Source: Tridacna crocea
Lineage: Eukaryota > Mollusca > Bivalvia > Cardiida > Cardiidae
Assembly (NCBI GenBank): GCA_943736015.1
Contig: OX031070.1
Location: 19,737,673-19,801,672, forward strand
DNA length: 64,000 nucleotides
Direction: 5' to 3'
The notes beneath the pieces were generated by a model, which saw only the letters and a list, made by a program, of their open reading frames with translations, did no database searches and was not told where the DNA came from. Numbering within the stretch: position 1 is the first letter of the stretch; every line of letters starts with the position of its first letter. Positions 1-11,212 of the stretch are shown here, piece after piece. The translations under genes and the position numbers were made by a program.

Positions 1-869
1 TTTTATCAGTTAGCCACTTTCACACAGGTGAACATCCGAAAGTTTACGTTGAAAGACGATGTTACATGATTCCCATGAGGGGACCCTTTCCACAGGAGAC
101 TTTTTTTTACTACAAATAGTACTTTCCCTTTCAGAGTCTCAAACTTGTTCTCAAAAGTATAAAGGCTAATGATTCACTAAAAGCGCTACATGAATAAATG
201 GGATTTTTCTGGAGGGGGTGGGGGAAGGAAGGGAAATGTTCGTACTGAAAAGTATCTGTGGAGGCAGTCATATTGTTTACTCGGCTTCAAGTCATTTCAT
301 AACTAGGTGATGTCGTACCTAGGCAATTTCGTACAATTTTTATCATTTCGCACCCACCTATTCTTTTTATCTTGGCCGTTTCGTACTCACTTCCATAATT
401 TCGCGCCCATATCATATCCAGTTTTTAATGTCAATTTTGTAATCTGGAGCCTGGGCTGAATACTATTTTCTTGTATTGTTTCTAGAATTACAAACTGCTT
501 TTGTACATAGCTCCAATTAAGATTACGTTAAATTTCGCCGAAGAATGGCTAAGATTATTTTATTCTCTTTTTTTAAGTTTTAAGTTGCATTCTAAGGATT
601 ATTTAGGACTTCTAAGTTCATTTTTCTCCGAGTTTTGCATAAGTTTACTTTGGTCAATTTAAAATGCTGTAATTGCCCTTATTTCATTTACCTTTACAGG
701 ATTAAGCTGCTTCTTTTATAACAAATATGGTCTGAGCGATCCTACTTTTAAACTACATGAAACTACTGTAGCTGTTAACTGTAATTTTTAAATAAGTTTT
801 CAGAACTATGAACCATGTTTATTATGGCTGAATCTGCAACAGAATGTTTCCACTCACGTAGAATATGTG
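1..869. other. no recognisable gene
   Basis: AT-rich DNA. Several TTCGTAC/TTTCGTAC words recur at about 300-410, but no periodic array, splice-flanked ORF or terminal repeat could be defined. Confidence 0.5.
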
Positions 870-1165
870 GAATGTTTTGCATTGTTTTATACCCCCAACC
901 CAACATCGAGGTCGAAGGGGCATACTGGAATCGCCATGGCTGTCTGTCCAAATTTGTCCGGAGCAATACCCTAACACTTTTAACGGTACTGACCTCAAAT
1001 TTACATACGGTGTTCCTATATAATTATATGAAGTTGTGCATGTGCAATTTTCCCGACCTTGCTGAGAGTTGTTGCGGAATTATCTCCCCTTGAGCTTTTT
1101 CCAACTCTTAGTTTTGTACTAAACCATTCTGCATTCTGTAACAAAGACCTTTTTGAGACAAGGAG
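870..1165 (+). repeat. dispersed repeat U (uninterrupted copy)
   Basis: The interior carries ATACTGGAATCGCCATGGC, TTGTCCGGAGCAATAC and GGAATTATCTCCCCTT. The same blocks occur in reverse order and orientation at 36110-37860. Here the middle reads CCTATATAATTATATG with nothing inserted, so this copy shows the empty state of the site that holds a hAT-like element at 36282. The short ORF across it (815-1093) is read from the repeat. Confidence 0.75.
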
Positions 1166-1306
1166 CTGGTGGGGGTATAATCACGTTTAGTGATAGCTCT
1201 AGTTTCATTAGATATTATGATAGTTTCCTATAATTCGTTATCGAGTGGTCATGTACTTCCATGTCTTTTATGTCATTTGTAGATACTGTTGTACTTAAAT
1301 GAGACT

Positions 1307-1535
1307 TTAACTCTTTACCACACGAGAAAATTTCAGACTGGTCCAAATTGAAAGCATTTGCAGACGACAAAATAAAGGTGACTGAAAAAATGAAATTTGT
1401 TCTGGGACGGGTAGAAAACACTGTGGGAAAAGGAGAAAATGCTGGTTACCAGCATTTTCTCCTTTTCCCACAGTTTTTTTAAAAGGCTTCTTTCTCAGGG
1501 GCGTCAAAAGTAGGGGTTATATGGTAATGGATTAA
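1307..1535. mobile_element. hairpin MITE family H, full copy
   Basis: Reference copy of the main MITE family. The ends are imperfect inverted repeats, TTAACTCTTTACC and GGTAATGGATTAA. The body has an arm of about 120 bp (with AAAGCATTTGCAGACGACAA), a near-perfect palindrome of about 48 bp at about 1432-1480 (GTGGGAAAAGGAGAAAATGC and its inverse), and a short arm with AAAAGGCTTCTTTCTCAGG. There is no coding capacity; the ORFs at 1215-1507 are shadows. The superfamily is unassigned: a short TIR beginning TTAA and no transposase. Confidence 0.85.
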
Positions 1536-1828
1536 TAAAGATAAATTAAATAATTATTAACAATTAATAACTAAGCATGCAATATATATGACATATTTCA
1601 ATATCAAAAAAAGAAAGAAAGAAAAAAAAAAGACGAAGAAAAAATTATTATCCGAGTGATTATGTAGTCAATATTTCTAACTAGCATAAATTGTGACAGT
1701 ACTTTACAAACTATGAATATTATTTTCATGCAATGTTTTGTATCATTTAAACAATACATATGGTTAAAACCTTTCGACAAGTTTTCTATAAGGTTGTACC
1801 TTGCATAAAATACTAACATAATTGCATC

Positions 1829-2056
1829 TTAACTCATTACCAAAGGACAAAATTTTGGACTGGTTCAACTTGAAAGCATTTGCAGATGACAAAATCAAGG
1901 TGACTGAAAAATTGAAATTTGTTCTGGGAAGGGTAGAAAACAATGTAGGAAAAGGAGAAAATGCTGGTTACCAGCATTTTCTCCTTTTCCTACAGTGTTT
2001 TCAAAAGGCTTCTTTCTCAGGGGCATTAAAAGTAGGGATCGTGTGGTAATGGGTTA
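1829..2056. mobile_element. hairpin MITE family H, full copy
   Basis: Same order as the copy at 1307: TTAACTCATTACC, long arm, central palindrome (about 1948-1996), short arm, GGTAATGGGTTA. It lies about 300 bp from the previous copy in the same orientation. Confidence 0.85.
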
Positions 2057-2089
2057 CCTAATACCTATAGTCAATGATAAATCCATATT

Positions 2090-2340
2090 TAAATGAGAGA
2101 TCAGAGGTCCATTTAGAGGGAGGGATTTTAATATCAAAATTGAAAATATTAATTGTTCTCCACTAAACTCTATGTTGTAGGTACTCGTTAGAATAGTCTT
2201 AACGAGACAATTCTAATAAGTACCCACAACATAGGGCTTGGAAGAAAATAATGGATCTAGAAAACCACCACTCCCTCTTATCTGGAGTTCTGAAGACATT
2301 TTTTCTTGTTTTTGGTAATTAAAATTTTTGAAAATAGAAT
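2090..2340. mobile_element. MITE with central inverted repeat
   Basis: An inverted repeat, TATGTTGTAGGTACTCGTTA against TAAGTACCCACAACATA, spans about 2170-2236, with outer parts AGGGAGGGATTTT and CCACTCCCTC. Half of the same unit appears at 8958-9052 (TGAGGGAGTG, ATTATGGGTACTCATTAGA). Confidence 0.6.
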
Positions 2341-3185
2341 ACATTTTTAAAGACTAAGATCTATGAAAATACATTTTTATATTTTTTATCACTCTGAGGG
2401 GCGTTTTGAATCACAATAATTTTTGTCCTTCATATAGTGACTCTAGATCTGTTGGCCTAACTATTGTTATAAAAAAAAAAAGCTTTCGAAAAATTTAAAA
2501 ATACATCGGATGACAGTATTAAAAGTAAACTTACCAAAATTTGTAAGTATATTCTGATTTTGTGCCATCGAAACTTTTCAAACTATAGTGAACAAAGTCC
2601 AAGGACAACCTTTGTAATCACCGTCAATGGATCACAAAAGACAATTCTCTTAAATACAGCCGCGAATTCTCAGAACGTGCCGAGAATTACTACGTAATGT
2701 CACATGACGCGCGTGGGAATTCGACGTCTTATGCGAGCACACCTAGTGTTTGAAATCGATGTAAAATTAGGACCACCAGTCAAATAAATCCATAATCTAG
2801 CTCCATGTTTACATTCAAACAACAAAATATCTATATTTCTAGGGAAACAAAATCATGATTTATCAAAAGCGCAAGCGTGAAGCTTATTTCAAATCTAGAG
2901 TCTTTTCTTTGCCATCGATTCTAAAGTACTTGGGTCTTGTTTGAGTGCAATCGCTTGTAAATGACCACTTGAGTATAGTTATAGGACAAGAACAGCGTGA
3001 AAGCAGGAAGGGTAACACGTTTAGTTATAGAATCTGTCATAAAATCTGCAATGTAATTATAAATAATTGGGACTTATCCTTAGTTTGCCATATAACCGAA
3101 ATGAACATTTTTTGATCGTAGAGTTAGCCTAATAGTTGCGATTTTGCTGTCATTTAGGCCAGAATACAGGTATATTACTAAGTAT
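2341..3185. other. no recognisable gene
   Basis: A CpG-richer patch at about 2650-2740 stands out from the AT-rich surroundings, but nothing identifies it as a promoter. No exon-like ORF with splice sites was found. Confidence 0.4.
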
Positions 3186-3252
3186 CGGACATTATAGATC
3201 AAAGATCAGGCTGCACGTTTTGTGCAGCCTGATCTTTTATCTAAAATGTCCG
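3186..3252. mobile_element. short hairpin family P
   Basis: Self-complementary unit of about 65 bp. Ends CGGACATT and AATGTCCG; interior AGATCAGGCTGCAC ... GTGCAGCCTGATCT. Family P recurs at 7608, 7745, 14363, 16948, 33842 and as fragments at 10519 and 37990. Confidence 0.75.
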
Positions 3253-3764
3253 CAATAAAGCCCTTTCGTAGACCCCTAGTCTCTTAAGGGTTCATATCCC
3301 GAATAATATTGGAGGGCGGTGACTAGGCGACAACTTTCTCGCTTTGTCGTCAACTTCCACACTTTTCGGTCTGCCTTTATTCTCAGATTTAGTCGGCTAC
3401 GGGCAACACAGAGAACGTTTACGGAGTATGTAGATGAAGATCAGACCATGTACAAAGTTTAACGTATAGTTGGAATAAGAATTTTTCATTCAGTATGGCC
3501 TGGTCTAGAAAAAAAAGTGAAATATTTCAATCCTATTAAAAAGTTACACAAAAAGTATTTTCAGCAAATAGTTTCACAACCAGATTTTTTTTTGTGGCAG
3601 GGTACAAGCCAGAAACTCGACAGACAATTTAGACTTTCAAAAAGCTGGTCCTAATTTCAGTGGTATTCTCTCCATTTCCGACAATGTATTTGTTGACCAC
3701 AAATGCTTTAAATCTAGGCGTGTCTAAAATTTTATCGTTCGATAAAATGTTACAGTACATGTAT
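3253..3764. other. no recognisable gene
   Basis: Ordinary AT-rich sequence. The only structure noticed is a small palindrome, ATTTTATCGTTCGATAAAAT, near 3728. Confidence 0.4.
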
Positions 3765-4110
3765 ACCGAGGGCGAAATAAATTAACTTCCGGTAATAAAT
3801 CGACGTGCTTTTTTTATCTATAGCTCCGCCCACCACTCTAAGAGGCTACTCTCTACTATGTACATGGTCTTCTTTGTATGCGATTAAACGCTATCTTCAA
3901 CCATATTCAATTAAGCCATTTTCACTTTGTCGCCTACAACTGCTGTAAATATGGGCATGTCTTCTGATAAAGGGTTATAATACGACTACACCGCGGAAGA
4001 AACAAATTAACTTCCGCTTTTCAATCGACGCGCGTTTCTATAGCTCCGCCCACTGTCCCAAAAGCTACTCTTCCCTTTGCCTTGTACGTGGCCTTGTTTG
4101 TTAGTACGGT
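3765..4110 (+). repeat. diverged direct repeat pair, about 220 bp apart
   Basis: Blocks AAATTAACTTCCG, AATCGACG and TATAGCTCCGCCCAC occur in the same order at 3770-3880 and 3990-4100. The spacing and order are shared but the intervening bases have diverged. Function is unknown; it is probably an old tandem duplication. Confidence 0.6.
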
Positions 4111-4141
4111 GTCTACGGTCGTTGTAATCATCATTTTATTT

Positions 4142-4408
4142 ACATCGCGGCGACTACTGCACCTATCCATGCTTTCCTGGAATTTATGTTACCAGTACCT
4201 CGCACAATATACTTTTCAAGCCACAGGCTGATTTTCCAGATAAGCATCGTCAAAAAATGATCAGCGTCAAAGGTGGAATAAATTCAGTTACAATGACTAG
4301 CATCAATTCTCGCAAAGAAATTGGCCGAGCACGGACTTAGAACCAGCGACGCCTTGCAGCCAATGTGGTTACAAGTCCTGCATGCTACCGATAGTGACAC
4401 TAGGCTTG
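4142..4408 (-). repeat. tRNA-derived SINE
   Basis: The minus strand has a tRNA-like head at about 4408-4330 with box-A-like GGTAGCATGCAGGACTTG and box-B-like GGTTCTAAGTCC. A tail follows, present on the plus strand as CATGCTTTCCTGGA and CAAGCCACAGGCTGATTTTCC. The same head-tail order occurs at 19090-19345 and 41785-42003. Aberrant stems argue against a working tRNA. Confidence 0.6.
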
Positions 4409-4756
4409 GCCTTGTTCGTGGAAACAACAATGGTGGTTCCAAACTTAGCTCGCCTATTTAGCCTCTCTGGCTAGTCCATCTTTCTTGCTCTGTTGGGACC
4501 TGGTGTCTCAATGCTTGGCAGGTATAGAATTTGCAATCCGGAGACCCATGGTTGATCTTTATCTGAGACTATGGGCTTCACTTGGAAGTATCCTTGGGCA
4601 AGAGCCCAAGCCTAGAACAGAAGTAACCCAGGGCAAATATGCATAAAAATAAATTACATACAGAGGGAAATGCATTTAGCTTTTTTTTTTTGCTCATGCT
4701 TTTTCTAAACTCTAGGATGTAAACTAAACAAGGTGTTTCTCACATGCCACTCCTGT

Positions 4757-4946
4757 CGGTCTGTATTTACCAACCATTTTCGAAAACATTTTTAGTCTTA
4801 TTCAGATTTTTTTTTCAAATTTGAAAGTAGCCGAATTCCTGATTGGCTAAACCAAATGGTTTAGCCAATCAAGATTTGTGTTGCATTCAAATTTAGCAAA
4901 AATAAGACAGAGAATGTTCCTAAAAGTGATTGGTGAATACGACCCC
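4757..4946. mobile_element. MITE with inner palindrome
   Basis: The ends pair imperfectly: GGTCTGTATTTACCAACCA and TGGTGAATACGACCCC inverted. A perfect inner palindrome, TGATTGGCTAAACC ... GGTTTAGCCAATCA, lies at about 4841-4872. Non-coding. Confidence 0.7.
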
Positions 4947-5794
4947 TGATACCACACTCACTCCCTTGGTACTTTCGGCCAAGCTTTTCCGACAGACATG
5001 GGTTCTTGATGTAATTTTGCACAACTCATGACGTGTACGTGCCCCAACTTGCACTTGCATCCAATGATACTGATGCTCACTTTATTTCAGTGGTAAATCC
5101 ATTAACCGTCGAAAATTGAACAAGTTTTAAGGTGGAACACCGTCCTGAATTGACGGTAAACCAGCGTAAGGTTAAACTTACTTGCGGCCTGAACGTTTGA
5201 CCCTTTTGGCACCATAGGCGGAAACAGGGAGGGTGACACCAATTTACAGTAGCATAACGCAGAACGTCATGTAGCATGTTCCACATAAAGTTTTCTGCAG
5301 GTAAATATCGTGAATCTGCCAAACTGGTTGGTCAGATCAATTGACATTCAGCCTGTCTTACACATCTTTGGCACCGTCGCAGGAGACCCAGAAGGATAAA
5401 TTGAGTCAAAAGCCCTCAACGTGCTCTACACGAGGAATGAAAAAGCATACACATGGATTCATAATTTCAAACATTCGGAGACGCTGTACTGTTGACGTGT
5501 ATTCAAACGGTGGACGTCAGACATTGATCATCGGTTTGATTTTTGTGTGATACCCCCGCGTTTAAAGGTAAATCAACTTGGCGACATCACAGCTTCGATG
5601 ATTCTAATACAGAAAACACAATAAGGTGATGTCGTGGATGTGTCAGGTTTTTAATTTCAAGTGAAATATTGAAATTTCTATAACAAAAGCATGAGAGAAT
5701 TGATTTGAGAAAATTTAGTAATATTTGAAATCCAAAGAAGCGCAAAATAATTTGTAAACTAGAAAAAGCCTAAATTTATTTCCCTCCGTATAAA
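4947..5794. other. no confident gene
   Basis: An acceptor-like GTCGCAG at 5381 precedes an open frame that stops at 5550. It has no recognisable domain and no matching donor, so I do not call it. The minus-strand frame at 5077-5322 has no support either. Confidence 0.35.
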
Positions 5795-5875
5795 TTATGA
5801 GGGTGGTAGGGCACTAACCCTTCACTGCAGAGTTTCCATGTTCGAAGCCCAGGATGAGCGGGTCATTTTTTTTTA
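5795..5875 (+). repeat. tRNA-like SINE head
   Basis: Box-A-like GGTGGTAGGGCACTAAC and box-B-like TGTTCGAAGCCC are spaced as in a tRNA and followed by a T run (about 5866-5875) that would stop Pol III. The acceptor stem is not formed, so it is called a SINE or tRNA pseudogene. Confidence 0.45.
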
Positions 5876-5950
5876 ACTAGTTAAGGTTTTTGGGGGACAG
5901 TCACCCAGAGTGGAACATACATAGCCCGTAGAACTTATTTTCCAATCGAT

Positions 5951-6178
5951 TTAACCCTTTACCCCATAAGGCATTTCTGTGGTATCTCTAATTGACCCTA
6001 GATAGCAGCAAGGATGAAGCCGTTTCCTATTTGTATATGACACCATTTGATAGCATAGAAAACATTGTGACAAAAGGTGAAATTGCTCGTCACGAGCAAT
6101 TTCACCTTTTGCCACAATGTTTTCCAAAGGTTTGTACTAGCAATGCTTAGGAATGAGTATCTATGGAGTAAAGGGTTA
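5951..6178. mobile_element. hairpin MITE family H, variant B
   Basis: Termini TTAACCCTTTACC and GGAGTAAAGGGTTA. The core differs from variant A: GTGACAAAAGGTGAAATTGC TCGTCACGA and its inverse. A second variant-B copy at 35374-35602 is in the opposite orientation. Confidence 0.8.
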
Positions 6179-6473
6179 GAAATAGCGAAATGTTTTGGCT
6201 CATGTCAGCCTGCATCGACTTTTTGCACTGCAGTAAGCTTGCTTTTCACAGAGCATGGCTCAAGTTGGTTTTTGAACTTAAACGGAGTTTTCGGGATTTT
6301 CACAGATACAAAATTGGATAAACTGACAAACAATAAATTGGCCAAATGATGAATTTGGCATAGTCACCTTATTTTCAGTCCAGGAAATTTTGGAAGCAGC
6401 AAATGAAAGATTCCTGCATCTACCGTTTTTTACTCTTTTCTGCGAAAGAAAACATGACTTTGTTAACACTCTT

Positions 6474-6640
6474 GTTACTTCTTTACCAAATGACAAAATT
6501 GTGGACGTGTCCCGATCGAAAGCGTTCGCAAATGACGAATTAAATGTGACTCAAGTAGAAAACATTGTGGGAAAGGAAGAAAATGCTGGTTACCAGCATT
6601 TTCTCCGTTTCCCATAATATTTTAAAAGCCCTTTATAAAT
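6474..6640. mobile_element. hairpin MITE family H, 3' truncated
   Basis: Keeps GTTACTTCTTTACC, the long arm and the palindrome (about 6562-6612). Similarity stops after AAAAGCCC and the distal TIR is missing. Confidence 0.7.
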
Positions 6641-6881
6641 GTCTGTGTCGTGAAATGTTGAGAGTTTTTTAGGCAAAGGAACTCTGGATTATTAAAATTG
6701 AAAGATTTCAAAGATAAATGCATGTGGAAAAAATGTACCAAAAAAAGAAATTGCTGCTTTTTCGACAATATTTACAATGTTTTTAAAAGAGGTCTGCAAC
6801 GAGACGCACTAAGAAAGTTTCTGTACATGGCTACATACTTAAAAAGTTTCTGTAGATGAATTCATACTCCGGTGCACCTGA

Positions 6882-7088
6882 TTAACCCATTACCACACAA
6901 TCCCCAAGAAAGAAGCCTTTAGAAAAAAATGTGGGAAAAGGAAAAAATGCTGGTAACCAGCATTTTCTCCTTTTCCCACAATGATTTCTACCATTCACAA
7001 AACAAATTTCAAATTTTTAGTCACCCTTGTCTGCAAATGGTTTCGATTTGGATAAACCTAACATTTTGTCGTTTTGGTAATGAGTTAA
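6882..7088. mobile_element. hairpin MITE family H, reverse orientation
   Basis: Short arm first: TTAACCCATTACCACACAAT, the palindrome at about 6930-6981, then the long arm, ending GGTAATGAGTTAA. The long arm has small deletions. Confidence 0.8.
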
Positions 7089-7174
7089 CTTTTTGACAAG
7101 TAAGGCATTTCATAACTATGAAACTTCAAACAACCGACTGACACATGATGTAGAATGATCCTTTGACACGCAGA

Positions 7175-7260
7175 AAATTAAAAGATAGCGGAAAGTTTCG
7201 TTCCGTGTCAGCCTGCGCGGAGTGCGCAGGCTGATGGGTCGGTACTTTTCGCAAAAGCAT
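7175..7260. mobile_element. hairpin family R
   Basis: TGTCAGCCTGCGCGGAGTGC GCAGGCTGA is self-complementary, flanked by CTTTGACACGCAGAAA and TTTTCGCAAAAGCAT. Family R recurs at 8575, 22450, 28040, 32985 and 38390. Confidence 0.65.
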
Positions 7261-7555
7261 CAAGCCACCATTTCACAGAGCTTGGATTACATATAGTGTA
7301 CACCGTTTGTATTTGATGCGAACTTCTTTATCGACGAAGATTACAAGATTTTACGGGAAAATAGTTATCGGGTAAATGTTAACATATGAATTGGTGTATC
7401 ATTACGCCCACGAAAAGTAGTACGTCATTCAAAGCTATCGTGTTTTGACATGCCATTTATTGGAGTTTTACTGATCTAGTATCATTGTTTGATTCCTATG
7501 AAACTTCCAAGGGGGCAAATATTAATAAGGAAATACCGATAGCCCGTCCACAAAT

Positions 7556-7822
7556 ATTAGCTTCATTTATTCCTGAGGTCCTTAGCGAGACTTGAAGACC
7601 TTTCACAGACAGTGTAGATTAAGATCAGATTGCACTGAACGTGCAGTGTGATCTATAATCTACACTGTCCGAGGGGGAGCTTTTTTAAAAAATAGCTTTA
7701 TTTATTCCTGAGGTTCTTAAGCAAGACTTTAAGACCTTTTACACACATTGTCGATTAAGATCAGACTGCACTGAACGCACAGTCTGATCTATGATCTACA
7801 CTGTCCGAGGGGGAGCTTTTTT
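7556..7822. repeat. tandem duplication of a unit carrying hairpin P
   Basis: The unit TTTATTCCTGAGGTCCTTAG ... CACTGTCCGAGGGGGAGCTT occurs twice, about 130 bp apart (7556-7685 and 7690-7822). Each contains one P hairpin (7608-7671, about 7745-7807) with AAGATCAGACTGCACTGAAC. The hairpins have diverged independently. Confidence 0.75.
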
Positions 7823-7863
7823 GTAGCATTGTTCGGGTTTTACTATCTGTTGAAAAGTTTCAG

Positions 7864-8088
7864 TTAACTTAGTTACCAAATACAAAATATTAGGCTTGTC
7901 CAAATTGAAAGTGTTTGCAGACGACAAAATAAAAGTGACTGAAAATTTGAAATTTGTTTTGTGAAGGGTAGAAAACATTGTGGGAAAAGAAAATGCTGGT
8001 AACCAGCATTTTTCCTTTTTCCCACATTTTTTTCTAAAGGATTCTTTCTCAGGATCGTCAAAGATAGGGACTATGTGGAAATGGGTTA
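7864..8088. mobile_element. hairpin MITE family H, full copy
   Basis: TTAACTTAGTTACC ... GGAAATGGGTTA. The palindrome is shortened by loss of AGGAG on one side (GGGAAAAGAAAATGCTGG), so it is no longer perfect. Confidence 0.8.
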
Positions 8089-8208
8089 TCAGAAGTAAAA
8101 TGTTGCTTTATGCCGAAGATAGAACAGAACAGAATACCTTATGTCTAGACAAGTATACATTTGTGCAAAATCGTAATGAAAAAAAGTTTATAAGCCATGG
8201 TCCTTTAT

Positions 8209-8569
8209 GGTAAGACCTGTGTAATGCACTGCCGGTGAAAATTCTAATTGGTTGATAAATAAGGATAAATAAGGATTTATGCAAAATGATATTTTGCACA
8301 TTTCTAACGGATCAGAAATTCTGTTTATGTCTATCTTGAAATTATTTTTTTATACTTTTTTCAGTTTTCTGAAAAGGGAGGTAATTATTATCTCTTTTTA
8401 AATGGAGAGTATAGTGGTTTTTAGATTTATAAATGATAATTCAAAGAAGGAAAAATTAGAAAAAATGAATCGGTGAAAGTAGCTAAATTATGCTCATTTT
8501 TAATTATAGCTAATTTTGCAGGATGATATTTTAGCGGAAATCGCTGTTTTCCATTACACAGGTCTTACC
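8209..8569. mobile_element. 361-bp MITE with 18-bp perfect TIRs
   Basis: The ends are GGTAAGACCTGTGTAATG and its exact inverse, CATTACACAGGTCTTACC. The interior holds GGAGGTAATTATTATCTC and TATAAATGATAATTCAAAG. Diverged copies are at 15911-16268 and 56754-61699, the latter split by later insertions. Target duplication is unclear. Confidence 0.85.
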
Positions 8570-8574
8570 TTAAA

Positions 8575-8660
8575 AAGGGGGGCTGAATGCATTTGCAAAA
8601 ACTTTCGACCCATGTCAGCCTGCGCGAAAAGCGCAGGCTGACATGGGTCTAAACTTTTTT
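8575..8660. mobile_element. hairpin family R
   Basis: GACCCATGTCAGCCTGCGC and GCGCAGGCTGACATGGGTC form a stem with a short AAAA loop at about 8609-8650. The flanks GCATTTGCAAAAACTTT and TTTTTGCATG extend it. 8661-8957 continues with weak similarity to the longer R element at 32985-33203. Confidence 0.7.
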
Positions 8661-8957
8661 GCATGTCATAGGACCTATCTACCCATTCCGATCTGGGCCC
8701 AAACTTATTGCGAGTCAAAGGACCAAATTATGTAGGTCTTTATACAAAAGGGATTCTGGCACTGGTTTAACTGGAGAATAAAAGACAAAGCCTCATTGCC
8801 TAATAAGCCTTTTTGATTTCGGATAGTCATTTGATATAGCCACACTCGCAACAATGTGAGCGATTCTAATGTATCTTTGCACCAAAGAAGCTTACAAAAG
8901 AGCCCCAAAGATCGCTAGATATCTACTGATATATACCTCAAAATAGTTATTTATAAT

Positions 8958-9052
8958 TCTTAGGACAGGGGGCTCCTGATATGAGGGAGTGATGGCATTC
9001 TAAAGTCATTATTTTTCTACGAAACCCTATATTATGGGTACTCATTAGACAT
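8958..9052. repeat. half-copy of the 2090-2340 MITE
   Basis: CTCCTGATATGAGGGAGTG and ATATTATGGGTACTCATTAG match the right half of that element in inverted order. It directly abuts the GAC/AAC array. Confidence 0.45.
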
Positions 9053-9060
9053 GAACATTG

Positions 9061-9860
9061 ACGTGACAACAACAACAACGGCGACGATGACGACAACATA
9101 AACAACAAGAAGGACGACGACAATAAGAACAACAACAACGACGACGACCACAACAACAACAGCTACAACAACGACGACGACCACAACAACAACAGCTACA
9201 ACAACTACGATGACCACATACAACAACAATGATGACGGCAATAAAAACAACAACAAGAACAACGACGACGAGATAAACAAGAACAACGATGACGAGATAA
9301 ACAAGAACAACGACGACGAGAATAACAAGTATAACAACGATGACGACAACATTGACAACAACAACAACAACGACGACGACAAGATAAACAAGAACAACAA
9401 CAATGACGACGACATAAACAGCAACAACACCAACTAAGACATAAACAGCAACATAAACAGCAACAAGAACAACGAGAATAACAAGTACAACAACGATGAC
9501 GACAACATTAACAAAACAACAACAACGACGACGACGACAAGATAAACAAGAACAACAACGATGACGACGACGTAAACAGCAACAACAACAACTACGACAT
9601 AAACAACAACAAGAACAACGAGAATAACAAGTACAACAACGATGACGACAACATTAACAACAACAACAACTACGACATAAACAACAATAATAACAACGGC
9701 GATGACGACGACATAAACAACAGCAACAATAGTAATAACAAAGACAACAACAAACAATAAGGAAGACGCCTTTAATAACAACAACAATGACGACATAGAC
9801 GACTATAACAAAAACCAACAACAACAAAGCCAACGACGACACAACAACAACAATAACTTA
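9061..9860. repeat. compound GAC/AAC trinucleotide array
   Basis: About 800 bp of AAC, GAC and GAT triplets with occasional ATA and AAG. It includes larger duplicated blocks, such as AACGACGACGAGATAAACAA (27-bp spacing, about 9270-9310), and a segment of about 140 bp repeated near 9300, 9470 and 9610. Both strands stay open for long runs (Asn/Asp on plus; Val, Ser and Leu on minus). Every ORF here is therefore attributed to composition. Confidence 0.85.
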
Positions 9861-9984
9861 CTTCAACTATTTCAAAACTTTACCATTTCTGAAACAAAGA
9901 AAAGACAGTCTCTTATGAAAAGAAATTTGGCACTTATAAAACTACTTTTCCTTACCGGGGTATCCCAGATTTGCATTTTACTGG

Positions 9985-10192
9985 TTAACCCTTTATCTGA
10001 TATGCCAATTTGAGGCTCTTCCATTTCAGCAGCAAATAAAGATATGATGTCAAAAATATGGACAAATGAGGATACAAATATCTGATTGAGTGGAAAACAT
10101 CGTTACGAGCAATTTCTCCTTTTCCCACAATGTTATCAAAAGCTGTCTTTTGTTGATACGTCAAAATGAGTATCTACGGAGTAAAGGGTTAA
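9985..10192. mobile_element. family H hybrid of variants A and B
   Basis: TTAACCCTTTATC and GGAGTAAAGGGTTAA are variant-B-like ends. The core keeps one half only and joins ACGAGCAATTTC (B) to TCCTTTTCCCACAATGTT (A). It cannot fold into the family hairpin. Confidence 0.7.
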
Positions 10193-10629
10193 ACAATTAT
10201 TGAAGGAATCTATTGATAGTTATGTGCTTTTGCTACCGTAATTAAAAAAAAAAAACAATAGAAAAACTGTTGAAAACGCCGTTTATAGTTTAGATCTAAT
10301 TTCTCCCACACAAATTAATGTTGCTGAGGGGGGAGTGAACTTAATTTTCGCTGTTCTCCTCGCTATGATACCAATTTCACATTTGATTTATTGACGATTT
10401 GCACGGCAAACCTGCATGTGATTTATATCGTCGAATTATCTAATTTCTCTATATAGAATCAACACATTTTTATAAGTATTTTTTCAACTGTTTCACTCTG
10501 ATGGCAACACGAAAAGCTTCTGCAGACTGCTCAAATTAAGATCAGAATGTATAGGACATGCAATCTGATATGCATCTGTCAGATCCGAAGAGATGATATA
10601 GGGTGGAAACAGCCGACAAAGGTTGACAA
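10193..10629. other. AT-rich spacer with a hairpin P fragment
   Basis: Near 10519-10580, AAATTAAGATCAGAATGTAT and GACATGCAATCTGATATG are a decayed family-P hairpin. Nothing else was recognised. Confidence 0.4.
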
Positions 10630-11200
10630 GGCGATACGAAATCCGCTGTGTGCGCATGTCATATTCTTCGAAGATTCGACCCGTCTTAGATTAGGTATCA
10701 CTCCCCCAAATATTTGGGTGGGGGGGGGGGATCGTAGTAATACGCCCTATAAAATAGCAATGGAGAGCATGGCTTTTATCAAATCGTTTAAGGAGAAATC
10801 GGTTCTGTTTTCGTTGTCTGCGCATGTCATATTCTTCGAAGATTCGACTGTCATTTATGACGCATCACTAGCCCCGAAAACGGGCTTACTGTAATATTAC
10901 GCTCTATTAAGTAGCAATGTTGAAAATAGCTTTTATCAATACGTTTGAGGAGAAATGAGACCTGCTTTAGCTCTAGATTTCTCTAAACTGCTGATTATAG
11001 CTGAGTGAATTGCACGAGGTAGCATTTTATTGAGTAAACTTTTTATTTTAGTCTTAAATTCAAAGTAACGGTTGTCGCGTAGGAAAATGGTTCGGTTCTG
11101 TACCCAGGATGCACAAATTAGATAGATGTGTATTTGTAAAATGCCAACTAGTGGGAGATAATAATACGAAATCATACTTTACACAGAGATCTGACTGGAC
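10630..11200. repeat. dispersed repeat X
   Basis: Shares GCATGTCATATTCTTCGAAG (twice, about 10652 and 10826), CTCCTCAAACGTAT in inverse, and GTTCTGTACCCAGGATGC (inverse of GGGTACAGAACCGG) with 17290-18160. A G-run (about 10721-10730) occurs in both. The ORFs at 10547-11175 are not conserved between copies. Confidence 0.65.
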
Positions 11201-11212
11201 CTATTTATGATT

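Noticed and set aside
1432-1480. Perfect hairpins as transcription terminators
   Set aside because: Same hairpin occurs at about 20 loci inside defined MITE ends, in a eukaryotic context, with no relation to gene ends.
5341-5550. Plus-strand ORF after an acceptor-like CAG
   Set aside because: No upstream exon, domain or donor; acceptor-like strings are common by chance.
9032-9842. Long Val/Leu/Ser and Asn/Asp ORFs
   Set aside because: Produced by the GAC/AAC triplet array on both strands.
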